From the NCBI GenBank assembly GCA_963752045.1, contig CAVVWN010000013.1, positions 4,819 through 68,818 on the forward strand: 64,000 bases of DNA. The letters are read 5' to 3'. Each line of letters starts with the position of its first letter. The stretch's first letter is position 1. Position numbers and translations under genes: made by a program. Source of the stretch: DATKDF01 sp963752045. GTDB taxonomy: Bacteria > Acidobacteriota > Vicinamibacteria > Vicinamibacterales > SCN-69-37. Below the pieces are notes generated by a model. It saw only the letters and a list, made by a program, of their open reading frames with translations, did no database searches and was not told the origin of the DNA. Of the stretch, positions 1 to 8,958 are shown one piece after another.

Positions 1-401
1 AGGCTTATGTCTTCGTCGACCGCAAGCCGGGCGAGCCGCTTTTCTGCACCAATCACCCGCTGTTCACTTACACCGATCCCAGCACCTACCCGGCTTATTC
101 AAAGGAGGCGGAGCACAATAGCTTCTTCCGGATGAACCTTTTGGATAAAACCTATGCAACGATGAAGCCATTGTTTCAGAAATCGGATGCGAAAGATCTG
201 GTCGATGTTGTCCACTGCGCCTTTGTCGACGATAAGAAGGCTGAGGCGGCGTTTGACGAACGCACGCTGATCAATACCAATTGTGATTTGTCCAAGCCCG
301 AAATCACCGTCCGCTTCTACCTCGGGGATGATGGGCCGGTGCCTGGAACAAACCATATGAAGACCCGCATGAGTGAGCCTTTTACCTTTGGCTTCGACTG
401 A
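1..401 (+). CDS. Hypothetical protein, 5' end outside window
   Basis: The reading frame is open from base 3 to the TGA at 399-401 (about 132 residues visible), so the start lies upstream of the window. I do not recognise the family. The last 65 or so residues (from about base 196) are repeated in the next ORF, with the same ending (HMKTRMSEP then GFD and stop). Base composition is clearly less GC-rich than the rest of the window, which suggests recent acquisition or a different replicon history. No signal peptide or membrane segment is visible in the part seen. Function unknown; it is real coding sequence because the paralogous copy conserves the protein frame. Confidence 0.6.
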   Translation, partial: AYVFVDRKPGEPLFCTNHPLFTYTDPSTYPAYSKEAEHNSFFRMNLLDKTYATMKPLFQKSDAKDLVDVVHCAFVDDKKAEAAFDERTLINTNCDLSKPEITVRFYLGDDGPVPGTNHMKTRMSEPFTFGFD

Positions 402-407
402 TCATCA

Positions 408-680
408 ATGGCACAGGTAGGCTGGGTGATGCACGGCAATCCGGCAGCAACGCTGTCGCTGCAGAGCTGGAAAGATGTGGTCGATGGTGCCCATTGCGGC
501 TTTGTCGACGATAAGACGCCTGAGGCGGCGCTTGAAGAACGCACGCTGGTCGATACCAATTGTGATGTGTCCACGCCCGAAATCACCGTCCGCTCCTACC
601 TCGGGGAGGATGGGGCAGTGCTTGGCACGAACCATATGAAGACCCGCATGAGTGAGCCTGTGACCCGTGGCTTCGACTGA
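408..680 (+). CDS. Hypothetical protein, tandem paralog of the preceding ORF
   Basis: A 90-residue ORF starting with ATG 6 bases after the stop of the previous gene. Residues from about 23 to the end match the C-terminal part of the upstream ORF (shared HxGFVDDK-like stretch, ERTL, TNCD, PEITVR, HMKTRMSEP, GFD). The first 22 residues do not match, so this is a partial tandem duplication (offset 279 bp) that acquired a new start, or whose 5' half was replaced. No family recognised. It may be a duplicated stub rather than a working gene. Confidence 0.5.
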   Translation: MAQVGWVMHGNPAATLSLQSWKDVVDGAHCGFVDDKTPEAALEERTLVDTNCDVSTPEITVRSYLGEDGAVLGTNHMKTRMSEPVTRGFD

Positions 681-720
681 TCATCTACTCGACGGTCATG
701 ATTCATCCGCAAGCAATCTA

Positions 721-2001
721 ATGATCCGCCAATCGACGGCCATGGACGGTAGGCTCGAGTCAAATGACAGCCGCGTGTCCTCAAAGGTTCCCTTCGAGGA
801 TGCCTGCCGATTCATCATCAAGGTAGGCACTGCGGCCCATAACTATGGTTCCACCGCAACCCGGCTGGAGTCGTTCCTCGCGGGCCTGTCGAAAACCTTG
901 GGCTATCCGGGCGTCTTCAGGTCGACCCCGTCGGACATCGTGTTCGCCTTGCGGGAAGGCCCCGAATCGCCTCAGCACGTCGAGATCATCGCCATGCAGG
1001 CTCCGGGTGTCGACCTGGACAAGCTCGCCCGGGTCGGCGACCTGCTGAACGAGTTGGAAGCCGGGACCCTGTCGCTCGCGGACACCTCCGCGAGTCTCGA
1101 TGCCATCGACCTGGTGCCGCCGCCGTGGGGAAGGTTCGCGAGCATGCTGGGATACGGCCTCGTCGGGGTGGGGCTTGCACCGCTTCTCGGTGGTGGATGG
1201 TCCGACACCCTCTACGCAACCCTGTTCAGCATGCTCGTCCACGGCCTGGTCCTGCTCTCAGGACGCCTCGGGGCTGCCGCAACAGAATGGCTGCCGCTCA
1301 CGTCCGCGTTCGTCGTGGGCCTCCTGGCCACCGTCGTGCGGCTCTGGGTGCCGGAGCTCAATCTCGTCCTGGTGATCCTCTCGGCCGTCGCGATCATCCT
1401 ACCGGGATATACGATCAGCCTCGGTGCCGGGGAACTGGTGGCGCAGCGTGTCGTGTCGGGCATGACCAACCTGATGAGCGGCCTGATCTGCCTCGTCAAG
1501 CAGATCGCCGGCGGCGCGCTCGGCATCGTCGCGGTGAGCTCCGTGGTCTCCGCGGCGGCATCCGGGCCGGCGACGCCTGTCGATTCGGTCTGGGCGCAGC
1601 TGCTCTTTCCCCTGCTCCTCGTCGGGCTGTGCCTGGCATTCCAGACATCGCGCAGGGATCTCCCCTGGGCGGTCCTGGTGTCTGGCGTCGCCTATCTCGG
1701 GATCATGGCAGGGACTTCGATCTTGGATGCCAACCTTGGAAACCTGGTCGGCACGATCATTGCCGTGGTCGTTGCCAACCTCTGGGCCAGGCAAACGGGG
1801 CGGCCGACCGCGATCGTGCTCATGCCCGCCATCGTGATGCTGGTCAGCGGCACCATCGGTTTTCGTGGTCTGGCCTCCATGGCGGAAGGCGAGCTGCTGC
1901 TCGGTGCGCAGCAGTTTTTTCAGATGTTCGTGGTGGCCCTGACCATTGTCACTGGAGTATTCGTCGGCTACACGATCATTCGTCCGGAGCCCGGCCTCTG
2001 A
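721..2001 (+). CDS. Threonine/serine exporter family (ThrE-like) membrane protein
   Basis: Resembles the ThrE family (PF06738-type N-terminal domain plus a second membrane domain), inner-membrane proteins that export threonine and serine. The N-terminal 100 residues carry the family's soluble/DUF1212-like pattern (hydrophilic start, then FIIKVGTAAHNYGS and LESFL), followed by about ten hydrophobic segments to the C terminus. Length of roughly 425 residues is normal for the fused form. The frame stays open upstream to a GTG at 667 that overlaps the previous ORF; ATG 721 or ATG 742 is a better start, though neither has a clear ribosome binding site. Substrate is inferred from family only. Confidence 0.75.
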   Translation: MIRQSTAMDGRLESNDSRVSSKVPFEDACRFIIKVGTAAHNYGSTATRLESFLAGLSKTLGYPGVFRSTPSDIVFALREGPESPQHVEIIAMQAPGVDLDKLARVGDLLNELEAGTLSLADTSASLDAIDLVPPPWGRFASMLGYGLVGVGLAPLLGGGWSDTLYATLFSMLVHGLVLLSGRLGAAATEWLPLTSAFVVGLLATVVRLWVPELNLVLVILSAVAIILPGYTISLGAGELVAQRVVSGMTNLMSGLICLVKQIAGGALGIVAVSSVVSAAASGPATPVDSVWAQLLFPLLLVGLCLAFQTSRRDLPWAVLVSGVAYLGIMAGTSILDANLGNLVGTIIAVVVANLWARQTGRPTAIVLMPAIVMLVSGTIGFRGLASMAEGELLLGAQQFFQMFVVALTIVTGVFVGYTIIRPEPGL

Positions 2002-2138
2002 ACGCGAACACTGTGCACTGGCCCCGAGCCGTGATTCAAATGGCTGTCACCAGGCCGACGCTGAGTGCTCGCCGTAATTAGCCGGTTTGGCCATTGCGCG
2101 GGAGTGCCGGTTGAGCCCAGGACATTTGAGCCTAACCA

Positions 2139-2411
2139 GTGAGCAGTGCCGCCGGGTCCGACAACATCGTCCCGGAACAGCTCCAGGAGGAACCGAATCA
2201 GACCAAGGACTCGCACCAGGTCATGACCGCGGCGGAGCTGGAAAACGACGAGTTCCTGGCGTCGAACCTTGCACTCGCGTGGACGGACCTCGAGGACATC
2301 GGCGAGCGGGAAGCGGACGCCTTCGAGAGCGGCAGCGTGGGCCGGGGGATGACGTACTCGCTCGTCCCCCAGTCCGCGATCGTCGGCGAGATCATCGGTC
2401 GTTTCATGTGA
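2139..2411 (+). CDS. Small hypothetical protein, possibly an outer-membrane gene fragment
   Basis: A 90-residue, acidic ORF from GTG 2139 (an internal ATG lies at 2223) with no recognised domain. Its last residues, VPQSAIVGEI, recur exactly in the outer-membrane-like protein encoded 0.8 kb downstream, and the DNA is also similar there. It may therefore be a truncated relative of that barrel protein. It ends 4 bases before the ATG of the next small membrane protein, consistent with coupling. Whether it is expressed is uncertain. Confidence 0.4.
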   Translation: MSSAAGSDNIVPEQLQEEPNQTKDSHQVMTAAELENDEFLASNLALAWTDLEDIGEREADAFESGSVGRGMTYSLVPQSAIVGEIIGRFM

Positions 2412-2415
2412 GCTG

Positions 2416-2676
2416 ATGACTGATTGGGAAAGCGGCACCCTGGCCTTCATCGGCGGAGCCCTGACCCTGCTGGCGGGCGTGATCCTGGTGGCGCGACCGG
2501 GCGTCGGCCTCGCGGTTCTGACCCTGATAGTGGGCGCCTACCTGCTGGTGGACGGCATCTTCGGTGCCGTGCTGGCGTTCAACGTGCGGCCCCAAACGGG
2601 GTTGGTGCTGTTCGCGGGCTTCGCGATGATCTCCATCGCCTCGGCCGCGCGCAAGCTGGTCAAGAGGCTGGAGTAG
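2416..2676 (+). CDS. Short DUF308/HdeD-like membrane protein
   Basis: An 86-residue protein with three predicted membrane segments (about residues 7-28, 30-52 and 58-76) rich in Gly, Ala, Val and Leu, resembling half of an HdeD/DUF308 protein, which usually has six segments and about 180-200 residues. HdeD proteins are linked to acid resistance, but the family is broad and no role can be assigned here. It follows the previous ORF by 4 bases and precedes the outer-membrane-like protein by 19 bases, so the three may be co-transcribed. Confidence 0.5.
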   Translation: MTDWESGTLAFIGGALTLLAGVILVARPGVGLAVLTLIVGAYLLVDGIFGAVLAFNVRPQTGLVLFAGFAMISIASAARKLVKRLE

Positions 2677-2695
2677 CCGCTTTGGAAGGAGCAAC

Positions 2696-3460
2696 ATGCG
2701 TATATGGCTCAGTCGGGCGGTGGCGCTTGCCGCGGTGATACTGGTGATGCCTGGTGTGATCCCACCGGCGTCGGCCCAGCAGTTCAACAGCGACAACTAC
2801 CTCACCATGCCGTACGGCACGGAAACCGTCGTCGTCACCTACGGCACACGCAATGCGACGATTGTCACGTCGTTCGCGCTGGCGCCGAACTGGGAGTTCT
2901 TCGTCCAGGCCAACCTGTTCCGGGAGAGCGAGCAGGACGAGGCTCTGGAGCACTTCTCCACGAATATGTACGCCAAGTACATGTTCGTCGAGAACGCGGC
3001 CAAGAATGGCGGCTTCGCGGTCATGGGCGGGATTGGAGGTACGCCGGGCTACTACCACCGGGGAGAGGTGACGAACTCCTTCAGGACCTACTGGGCCTCA
3101 GCGCCGCTGACGCTGCCCTTCGTGAAGGGCCGCGTTCTGCTTGACCTGATGCCGGGGTTCCAGGTGGACCTCGATCGCGGCCCCGCCAACACCGCAGCGT
3201 GGTCGGTCACGCACTCCACGCGCGTGAACATCTACGGCATCGTGCCGCAATCCGCCATCGTCGGGGAGATCTACGGATCGTCCGGCCACGGGGCGCCGCA
3301 CACCGAGTACAAGGCCGGACTTCGCTGGGAACCGCACCCCAAGTTCGCATTGGCGGCCACCTACAGCCGATCGCTCGACGGGACACCCGGCGCCGGCTTC
3401 GAGGTGGGCTTCATACTCTTCTCGCCGAGGTTCCTCTGCTGGGGAGGGTGTCCCGAGTAG
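2696..3460 (+). CDS. Predicted outer-membrane beta-barrel protein
   Basis: 254 residues with a clear Sec signal peptide (positively charged start, hydrophobic core about residues 7-22, cleavage near PASAQQ). A strong ribosome binding site (GGAAGGAG) sits just upstream of the ATG. The mature part shows alternating polar and hydrophobic strands with aromatic residues (YWASAP, EYKAGLRWEP, FALAATYSRS), as in small outer-membrane barrels, although it ends in CPE rather than the usual terminal Phe. No specific family recognised. The motif VPQSAIVGEIYG is shared with the ORF ending at 2411. Confidence 0.6.
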   Translation: MRIWLSRAVALAAVILVMPGVIPPASAQQFNSDNYLTMPYGTETVVVTYGTRNATIVTSFALAPNWEFFVQANLFRESEQDEALEHFSTNMYAKYMFVENAAKNGGFAVMGGIGGTPGYYHRGEVTNSFRTYWASAPLTLPFVKGRVLLDLMPGFQVDLDRGPANTAAWSVTHSTRVNIYGIVPQSAIVGEIYGSSGHGAPHTEYKAGLRWEPHPKFALAATYSRSLDGTPGAGFEVGFILFSPRFLCWGGCPE

Positions 3461-3493
3461 CAAACGCGACAACGCGGGCCGGTCTTCCTGTAG

Positions 3494-3646
3494 GTTCATG
3501 CGTCGGGTGGCGGGAACGACCAGTCGCTGATCAACGCCGCGCTGCAGGAGCACATTCGCTCGGTCCGGGAACCGCTCGGCGAAACCATTCGCCGAGTGAC
3601 GACCGTCGGCGCGCCCGGTAGAGCTCACTGCTGGCACCGGATGTAG
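3494..3646 (+). pseudogene. CopG/BrnA-like antitoxin remnant
   Basis: The frame between the stop at 3491 and the TAG at 3644 encodes a stretch beginning GGNDQSLINAALQEHIR and continuing with EPLGETIRRV. This resembles the C-terminal half of CopG/BrnA-type antitoxins, which typically read YQTLIN.ALREHI followed by LE.TLRRV. There is no start codon with an N-terminal ribbon-helix-helix part and no toxin gene beside it, so it looks like a decayed fragment. Similarity is judged by eye over only about 40 residues. Confidence 0.3.
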
Positions 3647-3804
3647 CCGCCAGCGTGCAGGCGCTTGGCAACTTCATGGGTCCTCCGGCGTCATGACTGT
3701 GACAGTTGCGAGGTGAGGGTGTCCACCGCCTCGCGAAGCGAGGCACGTGCGGAAAGACCCGGTCCACCAGGTGCGCGGCACGCTCGCGACATCCGCCTGC
3801 CGCC

Positions 3805-3848
3805 GCCCCTCGACCTTGCTCGGGGCGCCCTGAGCCTCGTCGAAGGGC
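3805..3848. repeat. REP-like 44-nt imperfect palindrome
   Basis: An imperfect inverted repeat centred on GGCGCC: the left arm starts GCCCCTCGACCTTGCTC and the right arm reads GAGCCTCGTCGAAGGGC. About 20 of 25 positions pair. The half-site CCTGAGCC...TCGAAGG resembles a palindromic intergenic element common in many bacterial genomes. It lies in the otherwise gene-free 3.65-4.03 kb stretch before the two-component genes. Confidence 0.4.
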
Positions 3849-4034
3849 ACAACTCGGGCAGAGGCCCCGGCCCTTCTGGCGCAGCGCATCGGCCTCTGGC
3901 CGGCGCGGCCGATATGTCCGTGATGCCGCCGACACGGACGGCCCAGGCGCAACGTGGGTGCACGGATGGCAGGCGCGCGTCGGTCGCATGAGACCTGAAC
4001 GGCTCGTTCACGTCCCGTTCAGCCGGGATTCGGC

Positions 4035-4040
4035 TATAAA
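4035..4040 (+). promoter_or_regulatory. Probable -10 element of the two-component operon
   Basis: TATAAA lies 14 bases upstream of ATG 4055 (5 bases upstream of GTG 4046), which would give a leaderless or very short-leader transcript. No Shine-Dalgarno sequence precedes either start. A convincing -35 box is not visible. Confidence 0.45.
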
Positions 4041-4054
4041 CGACGGTGACGCCC

Positions 4055-4717
4055 ATGCGGATCCTGGTGGTCGAGGACGAGGAGGCGCTCCGAGGACAGC
4101 TCGAGTCGGCGCTCGGTGATGCCGGCTACGCGGTTGACACCGCCGCCGACGGCGAGCGCGCCGAGTTTCTCGGCCAGACCGAGACGTACGACGCGGTCGT
4201 GCTGGACCTGGGACTGCCGCAGATCGACGGCCTGACCGTCCTCCGGCGATGGCGCGACGCCGGCATCGCGGTTCCGGTGCTCGTGCTCACCGCGCGCGAC
4301 GGCTGGCACGAGAAGGTGCGCGGCATCGACAGCGGAGCCGACGACTACGTCGGCAAGCCGTTCAGGATGGAAGAGGTGCTTGCCCGCCTGCGCGCGCTCA
4401 TCCGCCGGTCGAGCGGTCAGGCCAGCCCGGAGCTCACCGCCGGAGCGGTGGTGCTGGATCCACGGCTGGCGAAGGTCACGCACAACGGACAGGCGGTGAA
4501 GCTCACGAGCCATGAGTACCGCGTGCTGGCGTACCTCATGCACCACCGGGACCGTGTGGTGTCACAGGCCGAGCTCACCGACCACATCTACGCCCACAGC
4601 GCCGATCGCGACTCGAACACCGTGGAGGTGTTCATCGCCAGGCTGCGGCGCAAGCTCGGACCTTCGATCATCGAGACAGTGCGCGGGCTCGGCTATCGGG
4701 TGGGTACCGGGTCGTGA
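4055..4717 (+). CDS. OmpR/PhoP-family response regulator
   Basis: A DNA-binding response regulator of about 220 residues. The receiver domain starts MRILVVEDE, with the acidic pair at residues 7-8, the phosphoacceptor Asp51 (VVLDLGLPQIDG) and the conserved Lys in VGKPF near residue 101. The C-terminal winged helix includes LTSHEYRVLAYLM and ends in the usual ETVRGLGYRV. A GTG three codons upstream (4046) is possible, but ATG gives the canonical N terminus. The stop overlaps the start of the histidine kinase gene, so the two are translationally coupled. PhoP/QseB-like by sequence; the signal is unknown. Confidence 0.9.
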   Translation: MRILVVEDEEALRGQLESALGDAGYAVDTAADGERAEFLGQTETYDAVVLDLGLPQIDGLTVLRRWRDAGIAVPVLVLTARDGWHEKVRGIDSGADDYVGKPFRMEEVLARLRALIRRSSGQASPELTAGAVVLDPRLAKVTHNGQAVKLTSHEYRVLAYLMHHRDRVVSQAELTDHIYAHSADRDSNTVEVFIARLRRKLGPSIIETVRGLGYRVGTGS

Positions 4718-5697
4718 AGTCCGCAGGCTCGCTGCGCGTCCGGTTGTTCTTCGGCGCCATCCTCTGGACGCTCGGCCTGATCGCGCTCGCCAGCGTCGCC
4801 ACCTCCGCCTTCGTGGATCGGTTCGGCGGCCACCCGCAAATCCTCCACGGCGGCCTGCTGTCGGCGGTGGCCATCTCGCTCATCGTCGCCGGGTTTTCAC
4901 AGATGCGTCGCAGCCTCTCGCCCGTCGTCCGGCTGCGGGACAAGCTCGCCGACGTTCGCGAAGGCCGCGCAGCCACGGTCGAGGGCGACTATCCGGACGA
5001 GATCGGTCCGCTCGTCGACGAGCTCAATGCCCTGATTGCGGAGCGCGACGAGAGCGTCGCACGCGCGCTCTCCAAAGCCGGCGACCTGGCGCACGGCCTG
5101 AAGACGCCACTGGCGGTGCTGTCGCGCGAAGCCGAGCGCGCCGCGGCGGCCGGCCAGCCGGAGCTCTCCGCCTCGATCGGGCAGCAGGTCGAACGCATGC
5201 GCCGGCAGGTGCGGTTCCATCTTGCGCACGCCCGCGCTGCCGCGTCCGGGGCCAGCCTCGGCGCCCGGACGTCCGTGCGGGAGGCGGCCGACGGGCTTGC
5301 GAGAACACTCGGCCGACTGCATGCCGGCCGCGGACTCGCGATCGACATCGATGTCGGCGTAGCCGACGCCGTGCGATGCCAGCGCGAGGACCTCGACGAA
5401 ATGCTCGGCAACCTGCTCGACAACGCCTGCATCTGGGGGCGCTCGCGCGTGCGCGTCTCGTCGCGACAGACCGGCCCGCACGTCGCCATCGACGTCGATG
5501 ACGACGGACCGGGGCTGCCGGCGTCGATGCGCGAGGCCGTGCTCGGGCGAGGCGTTCGCGCCGACGAGAGCGGAACCGGCTCCGGCCTGGGTCTGGCCAT
5601 CGTCGGCGACGTGGCGGAGCTTTACGGCGGGTCGATTGCGCTCGCCGAATCGCCGCTCGGCGGCTTGCGCGCCACGCTCACGCTCCCGGCCGCCTGA
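4714..5697 (+). CDS. Sensor histidine kinase (PhoQ-like)
   Basis: 327 residues. Two membrane segments (about 11-33 and 45-63) enclose only a very short periplasmic loop, so it probably senses a membrane or intracellular cue. A linker/HAMP-like region follows, then an H-box with His127 in AGDLAHGLKTPLAVL and an ATPase domain with the N box (NLLDNAC), G1 (DVDDDGPGLP) and G2 (GTGSGLGLAIV). The GTG start overlaps the stop of the upstream response regulator, its evident partner. The HGLKTP version of the H-box is typical of PhoQ-like kinases. Confidence 0.88.
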   Translation: MKSAGSLRVRLFFGAILWTLGLIALASVATSAFVDRFGGHPQILHGGLLSAVAISLIVAGFSQMRRSLSPVVRLRDKLADVREGRAATVEGDYPDEIGPLVDELNALIAERDESVARALSKAGDLAHGLKTPLAVLSREAERAAAAGQPELSASIGQQVERMRRQVRFHLAHARAAASGASLGARTSVREAADGLARTLGRLHAGRGLAIDIDVGVADAVRCQREDLDEMLGNLLDNACIWGRSRVRVSSRQTGPHVAIDVDDDGPGLPASMREAVLGRGVRADESGTGSGLGLAIVGDVAELYGGSIALAESPLGGLRATLTLPAA

Positions 5698-5712
5698 GGC
5701 GCGGCCGGCCGC

Positions 5713-8700
5713 TCAGCCCCCGATCTGCTTCAGCAGCTCCTGAACGGCCGTGTCGAGCTGGCTGTCCTTTCCCGCATAGGTCTCACCGATCGGCCGCGTC
5801 ACCGGGACGTCCACCGGCCGCGGGTTGAGCTCCATCGTCCGGCCATCGTTCGACGTGATGCGGGTACCGGGCATGCGAATCGACGTGCCGTCGATGAGCG
5901 AGGCGCTGCCCGTGAAGATGATCCATCCCGACGTCGGCTCGCCGACCACCTTGCCGAGCCCGAGCGTGCGGTAGCCCTCGGTGAAGTCCTCGGCGTCGGA
6001 GAGCGAGTGCTGATTCGTCACCAGGATCGTGGGCAACTCGAGCGACCGCTGGCCGAGTGTCGTCCGCGCGGGCGAGGCCGGCAGGCCCCGCGGCGTCATC
6101 GTCAGATATCCGCGGCGCGCGAGCACGTCGATGGCGTACACGTTCACGAACCCGCCGTTGTTGTGCCGCACGTCGACGACCACACCGGCCTTGCTGCGAT
6201 TGTCGGCATCGAGATCCAGGGCCAGTTGACGAAGAGCGCCCTCCGACATGTCGCGGATGTGGACGTAGCCGAGCCGGCCGTTGCTCGCCTTCTCGACGTA
6301 CGCGCGGTTGGCCTCGACCCAGTCGCGGTAGAGCAACTGCCGTTCGGCGCCCTGCGCGATCGGCTGAACGACGACCGTGCGTGGACTGGCGGCGTCGGCG
6401 CTCGACGACACCTGCAGCTCGACGCGCCTGCCGACCTTGCGCCTCAACTGTTCGTCGAGGTTGACGGCCGCGCCGACCGTGAGGCCGTCCACGGCCACGA
6501 TGTAGTCACCTGGCTGAATCTGCTTCGAGATCGCCGCAGGCCCGAGCGGCAGCACGGAGGTCACGCGCAGCCGGCCGGCCGATTCGTACTCGGCGCGATC
6601 GAACGTCACGCCGAGCCGCCCGTTGTTCGAGGCCGGACCGCCGGCGCTCGTGCCACCCGAGGCGCCCAGGTGCGAAGCGTTGAGCTCGCCCATCATCAGA
6701 TTGAGCACGCGACGCAACTCGTCGGGCGTGCGAACGCCGGCGACGACCGGCGTGAACTCGGCGCGCACCTCGCCCCAGTCGGCGCCGTGGAACTTCTCGT
6801 CGTAGAAGCCGTCGCGCATGTACATCCAGGCCTGACGGAAGACCTCCATCTTCTCCTGTGAGAACTCGACGTCGAGCTCCGCCGTGACGTTGATCGGGCG
6901 GGACTGCCGCGATTCGACGCCCACCACGTTGATGCGGCCTCCCTCGAGGTAGTAGACCTCGCGGCTGTCGGGCGTGAACTGCGGGTTCGACTTGCCGCCG
7001 GGTGACGTCGTCAGTTGCCGCGACTGGCTGCTGGCGCCACCGCCCCCTCGTCCGCCGCGTCCCCCGCGGCCACTCGGGGCCGCATCGAGCGGATACACGT
7101 GCAGGTTGCCGTTGCCGCTCGTGAGCAGCCAGCGGCCGTCCGGGCTGATGCCCTGCGCGCTGAAGTTGGTGCCGAGCGAGAGCGTGCTGGCGCGCCGGCG
7201 AATGTCGTCGAAGACGACCTCGACGGGCGCGGCCTCCGGCCGAGCCGCGCCCCCCGCGGCCGCCGTCCCGCCGCGCGCCGTGCCCGGCCCTGTCTGGCGG
7301 CCAGGCTCGTCGCGGAAGAGATCGCGAAATTCGTCTTCGGCGAAGGTCGGCGCGCGCAGCGTGAGGTCCACGCGCACGACCGACGTGTCTTCGGTGCGCT
7401 GGCTCGAGTTGAACACGAGGAACGTGCCGTCCGGGCTCCAGGAGAGCGTGTTCGTGTTCGCGTTGGGAATCGCGCTCACCGCGCGACTCTCGCCGCCGGC
7501 TGCCGGCACGAGGTATGGGTTGCGGAACGACCGGCTCGTCAGACCGAGATACGCAATCCACTGATTGTCCGACGACCAGGCCAGATTGCGGGGCGCGGCG
7601 CTGATGAAGCCGGTCGCCACGACGCGCTCCGCACGGGTGGTCATGTCCATCACGATCAGCGACTTGTCGTCGCGCACGAACGCCAGCGTCTTGCCGTCGG
7701 GAGAGAACTTCGGCGCCTCGTCGCCTTTGGCGTCGTTTGTGAGCTGCGTTTCGGTCGCGGTGGTGAAGTCGTACAGGAAGACGTGCGGCACGTCGTCGCG
7801 TTCGGAGACGTACACGATGCGCTTGCTGTCGGGCGCCCAGTCGATCTGCGTCTCTCGAGCCAGGCTGTTCGTCACGCGCGCGGCCGTGCCGCCCTCACGC
7901 GCCGAGGCCGCGAAGATCTCGCCCCGCGCGACGAGCGCCACCTTGCGGCCGTCGGGCGAGAGTGCGAGGTCTGAGAAGTCACTGGTCAGCGTCAGGTGCT
8001 GGACCACCGGGCCGGTCGAGGCGCCCCGGCGGCGGATCGGCACTTCGCTCGCGCGGCCCGACTCGACGTCGAGCGTCCAGATGCCGAAGTTGCGTTCGAA
8101 CACGATCGTGCGCCCGTCAACCGAGATGTCCGGCCAGAGCACGCGACCCGCCCGGAACTCGGTGACCTGCCGGGCCTCGCCCGAGAGGGGCTTCACCCAG
8201 ATGTTCTCGGCGCCGCTGCGGTCGGACATGAAGTACAGGCTGCGGCCGTCGGCGGCCCACATCGGCCAGTAGTTCTTCGCGCCGCGATCGACGACCTTCT
8301 CGTAGCCGGTCGTCGACAGGCCGCGCATGATCCAGATTTCGGACTCGTCGAGATGCGAGTGCCCCTTGCGCCACCACTGCCCGGGTCCGTTGCCGCGCGC
8401 GCTGAAGGCAATCGACCGGCCGTCGGGCGAGGCCGCTGCCGCAAACTCGTTGGTGAACCGATCGGCGCTCACCAGCATGGGCGTGCCGCCCGACGCGCGC
8501 ACGCGATAGATGTCGTTGCCGGCGATCTCGCGCGATCCCGACGAGAAGTAAATCCACTGGCCGTCGCGCGACCAACCATCCAGCAGGTCGTTGCCGTCGT
8601 CGAACGTGAGCTGCCGCAGGTCGCCGCTCGCGATCGTCAGCAGGTAGATGTCGCCCCCGCCGGTGCGGTCGGACACGAAGGCCAGCGTGCGGCCGTCGGG

Positions 8701-8958
8701 CGAATAGACCGGATGCGATTCGTTGGCCGGATGCGAGACGAGCAGGCGCGCGTCGCCGCCGCCGGCTGGCACGGTCCACAGGTCGCCGCCCGAGGAGAAC
8801 GCGATCTCCGACCGATCGGGCGCGATGGCCGGCTCGGTGAAGTAGGGCCGCGGCGCCCCGGATGGAATCGGGCTCTGCCCGGGGGGCTCGGCAGCGAACC
8901 CGGTGACGCCGAGGAACATCAGAGTGACGAGAGCAGGACGCATCGTGTGGCTGGACAT
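5713..8958 (-). CDS. Tricorn-like S41 peptidase with TolB/WD40 propellers and PDZ domain
   Basis: A large exported protease of 1081 residues. A signal peptide follows the ATG at 8958 (an internal ATG at 8943 is also possible; the frame open to 9426 is an artefact overlapping the next gene). Residues of about 40-650 hold repeated SPDG.....FVSDR-type propeller blades (WD40-like/PD40). A helical C1-like region begins near 700, a PDZ domain lies near 780-825 (QPGDYIVAVDG), and the S41 core near 925-1060 has VVVDVRHNNGG and NQHSLSDAEDF; the serine in the latter (about residue 982) is the presumed nucleophile. An RGGRGGRGGGG linker is present. Tricorn-type proteases degrade peptides; this one is probably periplasmic. 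Confidence 0.88.
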   Translation of the reverse strand: MSSHTMRPALVTLMFLGVTGFAAEPPGQSPIPSGAPRPYFTEPAIAPDRSEIAFSSGGDLWTVPAGGGDARLLVSHPANESHPVYSPDGRTLAFVSDRTGGGDIYLLTIASGDLRQLTFDDGNDLLDGWSRDGQWIYFSSGSREIAGNDIYRVRASGGTPMLVSADRFTNEFAAAASPDGRSIAFSARGNGPGQWWRKGHSHLDESEIWIMRGLSTTGYEKVVDRGAKNYWPMWAADGRSLYFMSDRSGAENIWVKPLSGEARQVTEFRAGRVLWPDISVDGRTIVFERNFGIWTLDVESGRASEVPIRRRGASTGPVVQHLTLTSDFSDLALSPDGRKVALVARGEIFAASAREGGTAARVTNSLARETQIDWAPDSKRIVYVSERDDVPHVFLYDFTTATETQLTNDAKGDEAPKFSPDGKTLAFVRDDKSLIVMDMTTRAERVVATGFISAAPRNLAWSSDNQWIAYLGLTSRSFRNPYLVPAAGGESRAVSAIPNANTNTLSWSPDGTFLVFNSSQRTEDTSVVRVDLTLRAPTFAEDEFRDLFRDEPGRQTGPGTARGGTAAAGGAARPEAAPVEVVFDDIRRRASTLSLGTNFSAQGISPDGRWLLTSGNGNLHVYPLDAAPSGRGGRGGRGGGGASSQSRQLTTSPGGKSNPQFTPDSREVYYLEGGRINVVGVESRQSRPINVTAELDVEFSQEKMEVFRQAWMYMRDGFYDEKFHGADWGEVRAEFTPVVAGVRTPDELRRVLNLMMGELNASHLGASGGTSAGGPASNNGRLGVTFDRAEYESAGRLRVTSVLPLGPAAISKQIQPGDYIVAVDGLTVGAAVNLDEQLRRKVGRRVELQVSSSADAASPRTVVVQPIAQGAERQLLYRDWVEANRAYVEKASNGRLGYVHIRDMSEGALRQLALDLDADNRSKAGVVVDVRHNNGGFVNVYAIDVLARRGYLTMTPRGLPASPARTTLGQRSLELPTILVTNQHSLSDAEDFTEGYRTLGLGKVVGEPTSGWIIFTGSASLIDGTSIRMPGTRITSNDGRTMELNPRPVDVPVTRPIGETYAGKDSQLDTAVQELLKQIGG

